Source: a bacterium (GTDB taxonomy: Bacteria > Spirochaetota > Spirochaetia > JABEVK01). Taken from it: DNA of 25,181 nucleotides. Position numbers and translations under genes: made by a program. Location: contig JAJXWL010000009.1 in NCBI GenBank assembly GCA_021781625.1, forward strand, positions 1 through 25,181. The letters run 5' to 3'. Positions 6,897 to 14,875 of the stretch are shown piece after piece (positions within the stretch are counted from its first letter, which is position 1; the number at the start of each line of letters is the position of its first letter). The notes below the pieces were generated by a model that was given only the letters and a program-made list of their open reading frames with translations, was not told where the DNA came from and searched no databases.

Positions 6897-8447
6897 ATGC
6901 CTTCGAAGCCTACCAACACGGTGAACCTACCTACGGGAAAGCCCCCTAAGGAAAAATCATCGATGAATGCCATTACCCTATTTTCGGCAATCATTTTGGT
7001 GATCATTGTCGTTACCTTTATCGGAGCGCCCGTGGTTTCCCGCATTGCAGGGAGTTCCAATGTAACCTTTGGCTACTATGACGGCATTGCGATCGATTAT
7101 CTGCCAGGCAACTACTTTGCCCAGCAGGTTGAACAGTACAGTCGCTACTATGAACAATTTAAAAACACAAATGTGAATTTGGAACGTCAGCTTGTTTGGC
7201 GCCAAGCGTTTGAACAGGCCGCGCAGAGAATTGCCTTAAAAGACCAAGCTGATAAAGCGGGTATCGTTGTCACCGATGGAGCCGTTGATAAAGCTCTTGT
7301 CAACTACCCGGCCTTTCAAAAAGACGGGCATTTTAGTACTGAACTTTACCGCGCAACGGCGGCTGACGACATGATGCGCTACCGCAAAGATGCAGCGACA
7401 CAACTTCTGATTCAAACGTATGCGGGTGACCAAATCCAGGGAGCTATGCTTCCACAGCAGTTAACCTCATTTGTTCAGTCCATGGTTTACCCCCAGCGAA
7501 AGTTTTCGTTTGTTGTTTTTAACGCCAAAGACTTTCCCGCTTCCGAAGTAACCGCCTACGCGAAAGCTCACCAACAGCTTTTCCGCTCTATCAACCTCAG
7601 CAAAATTACGTTGTCCTCGCAGGGGGATGCAGAGCAAGTTCGCGATCAGGCCTTAAAAGGTGCAAAATCCTTTGACGATTTAGCCAAGATGTATTCAAAA
7701 GATGCTTTGGCTCAGTCTGGTGGTGCGCTTAATACCCTGGAATATCACGAACTTCTTAATCAAATCCCCAAAAAAGAGTTGGACCAGATCTTCGCCTTAG
7801 GTAAGGGCCAAATTTCGCCGGTATTCCAAGACGGTAAGCAATGGGTCTTCTATAAGGTCATTGCTCCCGCTTCGGACCCTGACTGGACAGCGGATTCAAC
7901 CATGACCGATGTTCGAAACTACATCGAAAATAACGACCGTGGCGTCTTAGAAGACTACTTAATGAAGCAAGCCAAAACCTTTGTCACTGCGGCACAAAAG
8001 AATTTCACCGATGCCGCCAAAAGTATCAACAAGAAAGTTGAAACAACAGGCTTTGTTTCGCTTAACTTTGATAACCTTCGCCTTTTCCCGGTCTTGACCA
8101 AGGCTAGCAACAACCCGGCCTTCCAAAGTTTGGCCGCCAACCCCAGCTTTTTCAAAAAAGCTTTTACCCTAGCGAAGGGCCAAGTTAGTGAACCGGTGCT
8201 GTCCACACCATCGGTTCTCGTTTTTAAAGTCGATGATATTCGTGAAGCCCCGGCTCCCACGAAACCCGCAACAACCCCGGGCAAAGCTGTAGCAAAACCG
8301 GCGACACCTGCCGAGCCTACACCTCTTTCGGCTAGCGACTTGACCCAACTGGCTGAGCGTGATCGTAGTCAAGCTCTTGAACGAAATCTCCTCAAGACTC
8401 CACTTTTTAAGGATGATTTCGACGCGGCAATTTCGCACTTGCGCTAA
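6897..8447 (+). CDS. Membrane-anchored periplasmic PpiC/SurA-like (PpiD-type) peptidyl-prolyl isomerase or chaperone
   Basis: A 516-residue envelope folding factor. A short cytoplasmic N-terminus is followed by one transmembrane segment at about 26-48 (AITLFSAIILVIIVVTFIGAP). Next comes a SurA_N/PpiD-like helical region (YYEQFKNTNVNLERQLVWRQAFEQAA), then a parvulin domain at about 230-328 containing the family motifs AKSFDDLAKMYSKDALAQSGGAL and LGKGQISPVFQDGKQWVFYKV. A degenerate second parvulin-like segment (FTLAKGQVSEPVLSTPSVLVFKV) precedes a Pro/Ala/Thr linker and a C-terminal helix. The one-anchor topology resembles PpiD, which assists proteins leaving the Sec translocon. Whether isomerase activity is retained cannot be judged from sequence. 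ATG 6897 is preferred because AAGGA lies 6 nt upstream; an in-frame TTG at 6840 lies inside the promoter. It is followed after 11 nt by the DUF115 gene, probably in one operon. Confidence 0.87.
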   Translation: MPSKPTNTVNLPTGKPPKEKSSMNAITLFSAIILVIIVVTFIGAPVVSRIAGSSNVTFGYYDGIAIDYLPGNYFAQQVEQYSRYYEQFKNTNVNLERQLVWRQAFEQAAQRIALKDQADKAGIVVTDGAVDKALVNYPAFQKDGHFSTELYRATAADDMMRYRKDAATQLLIQTYAGDQIQGAMLPQQLTSFVQSMVYPQRKFSFVVFNAKDFPASEVTAYAKAHQQLFRSINLSKITLSSQGDAEQVRDQALKGAKSFDDLAKMYSKDALAQSGGALNTLEYHELLNQIPKKELDQIFALGKGQISPVFQDGKQWVFYKVIAPASDPDWTADSTMTDVRNYIENNDRGVLEDYLMKQAKTFVTAAQKNFTDAAKSINKKVETTGFVSLNFDNLRLFPVLTKASNNPAFQSLAANPSFFKKAFTLAKGQVSEPVLSTPSVLVFKVDDIREAPAPTKPATTPGKAVAKPATPAEPTPLSASDLTQLAERDRSQALERNLLKTPLFKDDFDAAISHLR

Positions 8448-8461
8448 AAGGTCATTTTACG
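8446..8461 (+). promoter_or_regulatory. Shine-Dalgarno AAAAGG and probable ACG start codon of the DUF115 gene
   Basis: AAAAGG at 8446-8451, partly overlapping the previous stop TAA, is followed by a 7-nt spacer and ACG at 8459-8461. The frame is open from 8417 with no ATG, GTG or TTG until TTG 8603. An alternative is CTG 8498, with AGGG at 8487-8490, also 7 nt upstream. Confidence 0.45.
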
Positions 8462-9979
8462 GCCGAAAATTTTCCTCTTTCGTGGCAGGGCCGACGGCTG
8501 GTTTCAGATCAGCCCGAGGCTGAAGCCCTCAGTCGCTTACAACGCCAAAAGTTTACCGCCCAGACTTTAATCGTCATCCCCTCGCCCCTTAGGGGCTGGG
8601 GTTTGTCTTTTCTTTTGAGTACTCTCCCCGAGAATTCCTACGTCTTACTGCTCGAAGCTGATCCAGAACTTAGGTCACTCAGTCAACCTTTTTGGCCTGT
8701 CCACCCCCGCCTTTTTTCTTTAGATTTTAGCCCTGAATCCTGGAACGATTTTCAGAAGAGCTTTCCTTGGCACCACGTACGCAGGGTTGTTCTTGTTCCG
8801 CTCACTGGCGGCTGGTTGCTAAATCCTCAACTCTATCGCGACGTAGAACGCCGTTTAGCCGAGCAAATCTCCCAAACCTGGTCAAATCGGCTTACCTTAA
8901 TGGCCTTCGGTAGTCTTTGGCTTCGGCATTTAGCCACCCATATCGCCGTTCCCAGAACACCGTGGCCCGACTGGGGTCAAGACCCGGTCCTCGTTTGCGG
9001 CGCGGGACCAACGTTAGAAACGGCTCTTAAAGCCCTGGCGAGGTCTGACCTCCGAGCTCGTTTTCGAATTCTTGCTGTCGACACGGCCCTAGGGTGTTTT
9101 GCACAAGCCGGTCTGCGTCCCGACGCGGCGGTTGTTCTTGAAGCGGGGCACCATAATCTGTTGGACTTTGCCGGTTTTGCGGCTAGCGGTCTACCCGTTT
9201 TTGCCGACTTAACCGCCGACCCTTCAGCGGTACGAGCCTGCGGGGGGCCTGTTGTTTGGTATTCTGGCCGCTTCGCTGACCTACCCCTGTTCTCACAGTG
9301 GGAACAAAGCGGACTCCTTGATCAAGTTGCCCTTTTTGAGGCCTTAGGTTCGGTAGGTATTGCCGCCGCCCACATCGCGTGGCGAATTACTCGCGGGCCT
9401 GTCTTTTTTACAGGACTCGATTTCGCCTTTCCTTCAGGAAAAACTCACGCTCGCGGGGCACCTGCGCTTCAACGTTTTTGGGTGCAGACCAACCGACTTA
9501 GCGGGGGTGAGATACCTGGGACGGGAAAGCAAGAGGCTTTTCGAGTCTTACCCCAGGGGTGGCTAACAACCAGTGTTTTACAGGGTTACGCCCAGCTTTT
9601 GCAAGAAAAATCAACAGAACAAGCCGACCGAACCTTTTTTTGGGGTCCCAGCCCGAGCCTTTCACTCGAAGCCTTACCAACCGAAGGCTGGGTTCACAAG
9701 CTTCCTCTTTTGTCGGTTCCCCTGACCTGGAACGCCCCCTTTAAAGTGCCTGAATCTGAACTTTGGCGTCTTGAGGAGCGCACTCTGACTGGGGAACTCT
9801 TAGAGGCTTTGTCAGGACCCTATCAAGCTGACAAGGTTGAGCGCTTAGCCCGTCACTTTGTGCACCTAAGCATGTCTTTTCCTGACCCGGACTTTCAAGC
9901 TTCTACCGCCTGGTTGGCTCGCCTGAAAGCCAGTGCTGCCTGGTGGTATGGGCAACTCTCGTCCCCTGGCTTGCGCTAG
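8459..9979 (+). CDS. DUF115 / MAF_flag10-like protein, probable ACG start
   Basis: A 506-residue protein (from ACG 8459) resembling spirochaetal DUF115 proteins, the group related to motility-associated factor (Maf) glycosyltransferases and 6-hydroxymethylpterin pyrophosphokinase-like folds. The DUF115 core shows PVLVCGAGPTLETALKAL (nucleotide-binding-like GxGPS/T-LE motif), ILAVDTALGCFAQAGLRPDAAVVLEAG and VFFTGLDFAFPSGKTHARG. The N-terminal part (QGRRLVSDQPEAEAL, then LLSTLPENSYVLLLEADPELR) resembles the usual leading domain of this family and lies partly upstream of the first canonical start, TTG 8603. I therefore place the start at ACG 8459, where a Shine-Dalgarno sequence is 7 nt upstream. 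TTG 8603 would give 458 residues. In other bacteria relatives act in flagellin glycosylation, but no flagellar gene is in this window, so the role here is inference. The stop overlaps the convergent lepA stop within CTAG. Confidence 0.75.
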   Translation, partial: TAENFPLSWQGRRLVSDQPEAEALSRLQRQKFTAQTLIVIPSPLRGWGLSFLLSTLPENSYVLLLEADPELRSLSQPFWPVHPRLFSLDFSPESWNDFQKSFPWHHVRRVVLVPLTGGWLLNPQLYRDVERRLAEQISQTWSNRLTLMAFGSLWLRHLATHIAVPRTPWPDWGQDPVLVCGAGPTLETALKALARSDLRARFRILAVDTALGCFAQAGLRPDAAVVLEAGHHNLLDFAGFAASGLPVFADLTADPSAVRACGGPVVWYSGRFADLPLFSQWEQSGLLDQVALFEALGSVGIAAAHIAWRITRGPVFFTGLDFAFPSGKTHARGAPALQRFWVQTNRLSGGEIPGTGKQEAFRVLPQGWLTTSVLQGYAQLLQEKSTEQADRTFFWGPSPSLSLEALPTEGWVHKLPLLSVPLTWNAPFKVPESELWRLEERTLTGELLEALSGPYQADKVERLARHFVHLSMSFPDPDFQASTAWLARLKASAAWWYGQLSSPGLR

Positions 9980-11787
9980 TCGTCTTCGGTAGACTTAAGA
10001 ACAGAAAGGAAGGCGGACTGCGGAAGTTCGACACTTCCCACCATCTTCATGCGTTTTTTGCCTTCTTTTTGCTTCTCTAACAGCTTGCGCTTTCGGGTAA
10101 TGTCACCGCCATAACACTTAGCCAAAACATCCTTGCGGAAGGCTTGGACGGTTTCACGTGCGATGACGGTATTTCCAATGGCGCCTTGAATGGGAATCTT
10201 AAATTGCTGTCTTGGAATTTCTTCTTTGAGCTTTTCACAAACCCGCCGCGCTCGATCATAGGCATTACCGCGAAAAACAAGCATGGACAACGCATCCACA
10301 ATTTCACCATTGATCATGATGTCGAGTTTAACCAAGTCTGTGGCCTGAAAGTCTGCCAGCTCATAGTCGAACGAAGCATAGCCTTTGCTGATCGATTTCA
10401 ATTTGTCATAAAAATCAAACAAAACTTCGGCCAGAGGCATATTGTAGCGAAGTTCCACTCGCTTTTCATCGAGGTAGGTCATATTCTCCTGAACACCACG
10501 TTTGTTAGTGCACAAGGTCATAATGCCCCCCAAATAATCGGTAGGGGTGATGACTGTGGCTTTAATAAAGGGTTCTTCGGCGGTTTCGATGGTCGTAGGG
10601 TCAGGAAAAGAAGCTGGTGATTCGATGGTATAGGTCTGTCCTTTTTTATTGGTCAAGCGATACTGCACCGAAGGAGAGGTTAAAATGATGTTGAGGTCAA
10701 ACTCGCGTTCCAGGCGCTCTTGCACAACTTCGAGGTGCAAAAGGCCCAAAAACCCACATTTAAACCCAAAGCCAAGGGCAACAGAGCTGTCTTTTTCGTA
10801 AATAAGCGCGGCATCATTGAGCTTAAGTTTTTCGAGAGCCTTGGCCAAATCCTCATACTGGTCGGCATCGACGGGGTACAAGGATGAAAACACCACAGGT
10901 TTGACATCACGGAACCCTGGCAAGGGAGCATCGCAAGGCGCGGCTTCGGTTGTGACCGTGTCGCCGACACGGATATCGGCAATAGTTTTGATCCCCGCAA
11001 TGAGGTAACCGACTTCACCTGGACCTAAAGATTTTGTTCTTTCAAGAACAATACGAAAAACCCCAACCTCTTCGACGGTGTGTACGGCCCCCGAGTTCCA
11101 AAAGCGGATTTGTTCCCCTTCGCGAAGGGTTCCCTGAAAATTCCGGATATGAACAATAACTCCCCTAAAGGGGTCGTAATGTGAATCAAAGATGACGGCT
11201 TGCAAGGGAGCTGTCTCTGTTCCTTTCGGAGGGGGGATCCAGTCTACGATTGCTTGCAGAAGCTCATCCATCCCAAGGCCGATTTTGGCAGAAACAGGAA
11301 CCGCTATTGAGCTATCAAGGCCCAAATCATGATCAATCTGGTGTTTTACCCGTTCGATATCTGCACCAGGCATGTCAATTTTATTGATTACGGGAATAAT
11401 GAATAGGTCATGCTCCATGGCCATGTAGAGATTCGACAACGTTTGTGCTTGAACCCCTTGGGTGGCATCAATGACCAATAACGCCCCTTCACAGCTGGCA
11501 ATGGCCCGACTGACTTCGTATGAAAAGTCGGCGTGCCCGGGGGTGTCGACCAGGTTCAAAATATAGGTATTGCCGTCAGCGGCTTTATGCGGCAAAGCAA
11601 CCGCCTGACTTTTGATGGTTATCCCCCGTTCCCTTTCAATATCCATGTTGTCCAGAATCTGGTTTTGAAAGTTCCGGTCATCAATGATCCGTGATCTTTG
11701 AATAAAACGGTCGGCCAGGGTCGATTTTCCATGGTCGATATGGGCAATGATACAAAAATTGCGAAGATAGGGAACAGGGTGCGGCAT
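9976..11787 (-). CDS. lepA: Elongation factor 4 (LepA), ribosome back-translocase GTPase
   Basis: A 603-residue translational GTPase of normal LepA length. The G domain shows AHIDHGKSTL (P-loop), ERGITIKSQ (switch I), VDTPGHADF (switch II), NKIDMPGAD and SAKIG. The middle contains the family-typical GFGFKCGFLGLLHLEVVQERLERE, and the LepA-specific C-terminus contains NTVIARETVQAFRKDVLAKCYGGDITRKRKLLEKQKEGKKRMK. LepA acts on stalled or incorrectly translocated ribosomes and in initiation. ATG 11787 gives the usual N-terminus (MPHPVPYLRNFCIIAHIDHG). The frame is open 43 codons further upstream into rlmN, but that extension is unlike any LepA. No Shine-Dalgarno sequence precedes the ATG; a promoter-like pair places a -10 hexamer 6 nt upstream. 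It lies 49 nt after rlmN. The stop is shared with the convergent DUF115 gene inside CTAG. Confidence 0.97.
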   Translation of the reverse strand: MPHPVPYLRNFCIIAHIDHGKSTLADRFIQRSRIIDDRNFQNQILDNMDIERERGITIKSQAVALPHKAADGNTYILNLVDTPGHADFSYEVSRAIASCEGALLVIDATQGVQAQTLSNLYMAMEHDLFIIPVINKIDMPGADIERVKHQIDHDLGLDSSIAVPVSAKIGLGMDELLQAIVDWIPPPKGTETAPLQAVIFDSHYDPFRGVIVHIRNFQGTLREGEQIRFWNSGAVHTVEEVGVFRIVLERTKSLGPGEVGYLIAGIKTIADIRVGDTVTTEAAPCDAPLPGFRDVKPVVFSSLYPVDADQYEDLAKALEKLKLNDAALIYEKDSSVALGFGFKCGFLGLLHLEVVQERLEREFDLNIILTSPSVQYRLTNKKGQTYTIESPASFPDPTTIETAEEPFIKATVITPTDYLGGIMTLCTNKRGVQENMTYLDEKRVELRYNMPLAEVLFDFYDKLKSISKGYASFDYELADFQATDLVKLDIMINGEIVDALSMLVFRGNAYDRARRVCEKLKEEIPRQQFKIPIQGAIGNTVIARETVQAFRKDVLAKCYGGDITRKRKLLEKQKEGKKRMKMVGSVELPQSAFLSVLKSTEDD

Positions 11788-11793
11788 GGCGCC

Positions 11794-11822
11794 AATGTAC
11801 ACGAGATAACGCTTTAGTTCAA
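11794..11822 (-). promoter_or_regulatory. Putative leaderless promoter of lepA
   Basis: On the minus strand, -35 TTGAAC (11822-11817) and -10 TACATT (11799-11794) are spaced by 17 bp. Six bases (GGCGCC) then precede ATG 11787, so the predicted +1 is the A of the start codon. No Shine-Dalgarno sequence is present. Confidence 0.45.
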
Positions 11823-11836
11823 CGCCGAAGGTTAAG

Positions 11837-12889
11837 TTAGCGTCTAAGTGTCGATAATAGCCCGCAGGCCGCCAAAATATCCTCACCCCGCGAGCGACGA
11901 ATGGTCGCTGGTACACCCTTGGTCGCTAAAGCCTCTTGCAAGCTGGTCATCGCTTGCGCCTTCGAGCCTTTCAAGGGAGTGCCGGGGATGGGATGAAAGT
12001 GAATTAAGTTGACGCGAGTTTTTAGCCCATGAAGAATCTTAACCAGCTCACGGGCATGCCTCGGCGTGTCATTGACGCCGTCAAAACAGATGTACTCTAT
12101 CGTAATGCGTCGGGCGTCCTCTTCTTGAATAGTCTGTAAAAAGCTAAGGATTTCATGCAGGTTATGAACATTCTGAACCGGCATCAAACTCGAACGCTCC
12201 TCGTCAAAGGGGCTGTGCAACGATAGGGCAAAGCGGACTTTGCTCCGAGCAAAAAACTCTTGCAGGGCCGGCAATAGCCCCACTGACGAAAGGGTAATAC
12301 GTTGGGACGACCACCCTAACCCCCATTCTGAGGTAAGAATTTCCAGGCTCTTGAGGACTTCGTCGAGATTATCGAGGGGTTCCCCCATTCCCATATAAAC
12401 CGCATTGGTCAACAGGTGCCCTTCGGGCAAGCTCAAAATTTGGTTAACGATTTGTCCCGCCGTCAAGTTCCCTTGAAATCCTTGCTTGCCGGTCATACAA
12501 AAGAGGCACCCCATTTTGCAACCCACCTGAGAGCTGACACAGAGGGTTTTTCTGTCCTCTTCGGGAATATATGCCGCTTCAACGGTCCGTCCAGCCACCG
12601 GAAAGAGGTACTTTTTGGTACCATCAACGGATTCCTGCCCCTGCAGTGGCGCTTGACGGCCAACAGCAAAACTTTCGGTAAGCTGTTCACGCAAAACGGA
12701 AGGCAGGTCAGTCATCTGATCAAAAGTAGTAACTCGTTTTTTATACAACCACTGAGTCAACTGATTACCTGTATAGGCTGGTCGACCTAAGCTTTCAGCT
12801 AAATCGCGGAGTTCTTGTCGTGTTTTGCCTAAAAGAGCAGGCTTTTCAAAAGCAGGGGGTTTCTCGGTCACAGGGAGTTTCTCGGTCAA
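11837..12889 (-). CDS. rlmN: Dual-specificity rRNA/tRNA adenine-C2 methyltransferase RlmN (radical SAM)
   Basis: A 350-residue radical-SAM enzyme that makes m2A2503 in 23S rRNA and m2A37 in tRNAs. The FeS/SAM motif C124-x3-C128-x2-C131 sits in VGCKMGCLFCMTG. YMGMGEPLDNLDEVL, RITLSSVGLLP, FALSLHSPFDEERSSLMPV and FHPIPGTP are family motifs. The C-terminal RGEDILAACGLL carries the second catalytic Cys (C342). Length is normal (about 340-390). The start is TTG 12889, which overlaps the upstream reductase stop as TTGA, with GAGG 7 nt upstream. The first 12 codons are a tandem duplication of an 18-bp unit, so a GTG six codons later (12871) is an alternative start. It is part of the glgC-reductase-rlmN run. 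Confidence 0.96.
   Translation of the reverse strand: MTEKLPVTEKPPAFEKPALLGKTRQELRDLAESLGRPAYTGNQLTQWLYKKRVTTFDQMTDLPSVLREQLTESFAVGRQAPLQGQESVDGTKKYLFPVAGRTVEAAYIPEEDRKTLCVSSQVGCKMGCLFCMTGKQGFQGNLTAGQIVNQILSLPEGHLLTNAVYMGMGEPLDNLDEVLKSLEILTSEWGLGWSSQRITLSSVGLLPALQEFFARSKVRFALSLHSPFDEERSSLMPVQNVHNLHEILSFLQTIQEEDARRITIEYICFDGVNDTPRHARELVKILHGLKTRVNLIHFHPIPGTPLKGSKAQAMTSLQEALATKGVPATIRRSRGEDILAACGLLSTLRR
12854..12889 (-). repeat. 18-bp tandem duplication covering the rlmN start codon
   Basis: Units 12889-12872 and 12871-12854 match at 16 of 18 bases. Each begins with a possible start codon (TTG and GTG respectively) and reads M/V-T-E-K-L/P-P. Confidence 0.85.
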
Positions 12890-13590
12890 AAATATACCTC
12901 AGACACAATCTGTTGAAAAGGTACACCTTTTTCAATCAGAACGTCACGAGCTTCGACGACCATTTCTGCACTTCCACACAACCGGTAGGGCATCGTCGTT
13001 GAAAAATGCGGGGCCCGTGGCGGACCAACCGCCGGGGCACCCAACCCTAGGCCCCCCTCCCCCCCCGCGAGATTTGCTCTCTTCAACAGATCGGTCACCC
13101 GACCGAAGGTCACCCCGAGAGCCTTTTCGCGAGAGCAACAAGGAAGGTAGCGTTCCCCCAAAACTTCACGCCACAACTCGGCAAAATACAAACCGTCTTG
13201 GGATCTAGCCCCTTGAAGCAACTGCGTTGGCCCGTTGAGACCCGATTTTTGTGCCGACAAGAACGGAGCGATGCCCGTACCAGTGGCAACCCCGACATAA
13301 CGAGGAGGAAAGCTGAACATCCCCTGTGGCTGAGTCACATAAAGCGTATCGTGAGGTTTCAGGGCCGCCAAAAATGGCGTGAGTTCCCCACCTTCGACTT
13401 CAGTATAGAGCACCGAGGCCCAAGGGTCCTTGTTCCCCGACGCCAAGCTGTACCAGCGAACGGCTTGCTGGGGCGACAGGGTTAAACCCACCACTTGCCC
13501 TGGGCGAAAGGCAAAGGTTCGTTCCCAGCTCAGCCAGAACCCCGGCCCCAGCCGCCGGTTTTCACAAACGGCGACAGGAGTCAGCTCCAT
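12886..13590 (-). CDS. Ferredoxin/flavodoxin-NADP+ reductase-like flavoprotein
   Basis: A 234-residue FAD-binding oxidoreductase of the ferredoxin-NADP reductase superfamily, closest in outline to bacterial Fpr-type enzymes. The FAD motif RWYSLASG follows FRPGQVVGLTL. The pyridine-nucleotide motif GVATGTGIAPFLS is present, then LLQGARSQDGLYF, the RLCGSAEMV motif, and a C-terminus ending in an aromatic residue (VSEVYF). It would transfer electrons between NAD(P)H and a ferredoxin or flavodoxin; the partner is not visible here. Between about 167 and 191 there is a Gly/Ala/Pro-rich insertion encoded by two G-runs, GGGGGGGG and GGGGGG on the coding strand. ATG 13590 shares one base with the glgC stop (TGATG), and the 3' end overlaps rlmN by 4 nt. 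The glgC linkage suggests co-expression but not a common pathway. Confidence 0.82.
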   Translation of the reverse strand: MELTPVAVCENRRLGPGFWLSWERTFAFRPGQVVGLTLSPQQAVRWYSLASGNKDPWASVLYTEVEGGELTPFLAALKPHDTLYVTQPQGMFSFPPRYVGVATGTGIAPFLSAQKSGLNGPTQLLQGARSQDGLYFAELWREVLGERYLPCCSREKALGVTFGRVTDLLKRANLAGGEGGLGLGAPAVGPPRAPHFSTTMPYRLCGSAEMVVEARDVLIEKGVPFQQIVSEVYF

Positions 13591-14864
13591 CAGATCACCG
13601 TATTATCGGGGATCACGGCGTTCTTAGGGACAATCACAATACCGTCACGAATATAGTAATTTTCTCCCTCCAAACGTTCTACCGAGTCCTTATTGTAAAT
13701 ATGGCAGTTCCGCCCAATTCGGGCATTCTTATCGATAATAGCGTTGCGTATCACCGTATTTTCGCCAATTCCGATATCCGGGATGCCTTGAACACGGTTT
13801 CGTTCGCGATCTTCTTCACTTTCAAAGTCATCCGAGCCCATAAGAATCGAATTTTCAATGATGGCGCCGCTTTTTAAAATACTGCGGACTCCAATCACTG
13901 ACCGTCGCAAGGTAGAACGATCAAGGATACTGCCTTCACAAACGAGAGACTCGTCCACGTTGCAGGCATCAAAACGAGAAGATGGCAGGTAACGCGCATG
14001 GGTGTAGATTTGGGTGCGGTAGAAATCAAACTGAGGGTTCCGCTTGGCAAAATCTAAGTTGGCTTTCCAAAAGGAGTGAATAGTTCCCACATCTTCCCAA
14101 TAGCCGTTGAACAAATAGCCGCCAACACGTCGATTCTCAATAGCGTTGGGAATGACTTCTTTGCCAAAATCTTTAAAGTCGTTATCCAAAAGTTCCAAGA
14201 GCGTTTCAACGTTAAAAAGGTAGATCCCCATCGAGGCCAGCCAATGCTTTTCGGGCTCAATGGTAGGAAATTTGTCGCGAATAAACTCGGTACTTTTCAG
14301 GGAATCTAACACAGCAGGATCTTTGGGCTTTTCAACGAACTGCCGGATCATTCCCCCTTCCAACCTCACCAAGCCAAAACCCGAGGCATCTTCACGGTTG
14401 CAGGGAAGTACCGAAACGGTGAGCTCGGATTTCATTTGTTCGTGATACCGAAACATTTCTCGAAAGTCCATCGTGTAAATTTGGTCACCCGAAAGGATCA
14501 GAACGTGCTTGACGCCTTTAAACGAGGTAAAATGCTTGATGTTTTTGCGAACCGCATCGGCGGTGCCTTGATACCAGCCCGAGTTTTCTTGAGTCTGCTC
14601 GGCCGCAAGAATATCGACAAAGCCGTCATGAAAGTTGTCGAACCGATAGGCTTGGTTGACGTGTTGATTCAACGAGGCCGAGTTGAACTGGGTCAGAATG
14701 AAGATTTTGTAAATGTCTGAATTCAGACTGTTGCTGATTGGGATATCAATCAGTCGAAACTTTCCTCCGATAGGCACCGCAGGCTTGGAACGGTCCTTGG
14801 TTAGGGGAAAAAGCCGACTGCCTTGTCCTCCTCCGAGAATCAGACAAATCGTGTCTTCCATCAT
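13590..14864 (-). CDS. glgC: Glucose-1-phosphate adenylyltransferase (ADP-glucose pyrophosphorylase)
   Basis: A 424-residue enzyme making ADP-glucose from glucose-1-phosphate and ATP, the first committed step of bacterial glycogen synthesis. The nucleotidyltransferase signature GGGQGSRLFPLTKDRSKPAVP is followed by GGKFRLIDIPISNSLNS, WYQGTADAVRKN, HVLILSGDQIYTMDF, FVEKP, DFGKEVIP and YWEDVGTI. The C-terminus is a left-handed beta-helix (IGENTVIRNAIIDKNARIGRNC). Length matches the family (about 400-430). ATG 14864 is immediately followed by a second ATG and has AAGGAG 6 nt upstream. The gene is divergent from glgA, the next enzyme of the same pathway, across an AT-rich interval with a palindrome. 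The TGA stop overlaps the reductase start. Confidence 0.96.
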   Translation of the reverse strand: MMEDTICLILGGGQGSRLFPLTKDRSKPAVPIGGKFRLIDIPISNSLNSDIYKIFILTQFNSASLNQHVNQAYRFDNFHDGFVDILAAEQTQENSGWYQGTADAVRKNIKHFTSFKGVKHVLILSGDQIYTMDFREMFRYHEQMKSELTVSVLPCNREDASGFGLVRLEGGMIRQFVEKPKDPAVLDSLKSTEFIRDKFPTIEPEKHWLASMGIYLFNVETLLELLDNDFKDFGKEVIPNAIENRRVGGYLFNGYWEDVGTIHSFWKANLDFAKRNPQFDFYRTQIYTHARYLPSSRFDACNVDESLVCEGSILDRSTLRRSVIGVRSILKSGAIIENSILMGSDDFESEEDRERNRVQGIPDIGIGENTVIRNAIIDKNARIGRNCHIYNKDSVERLEGENYYIRDGIVIVPKNAVIPDNTVI

Positions 14865-14875
14865 GATGAACTCCT

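Noticed and set aside
11788..11916. 43-codon N-terminal extension of lepA into rlmN
   Set aside because: The residues resemble no LepA N-terminus and are an out-of-frame shadow of rlmN; ATG 11787 gives the standard start.
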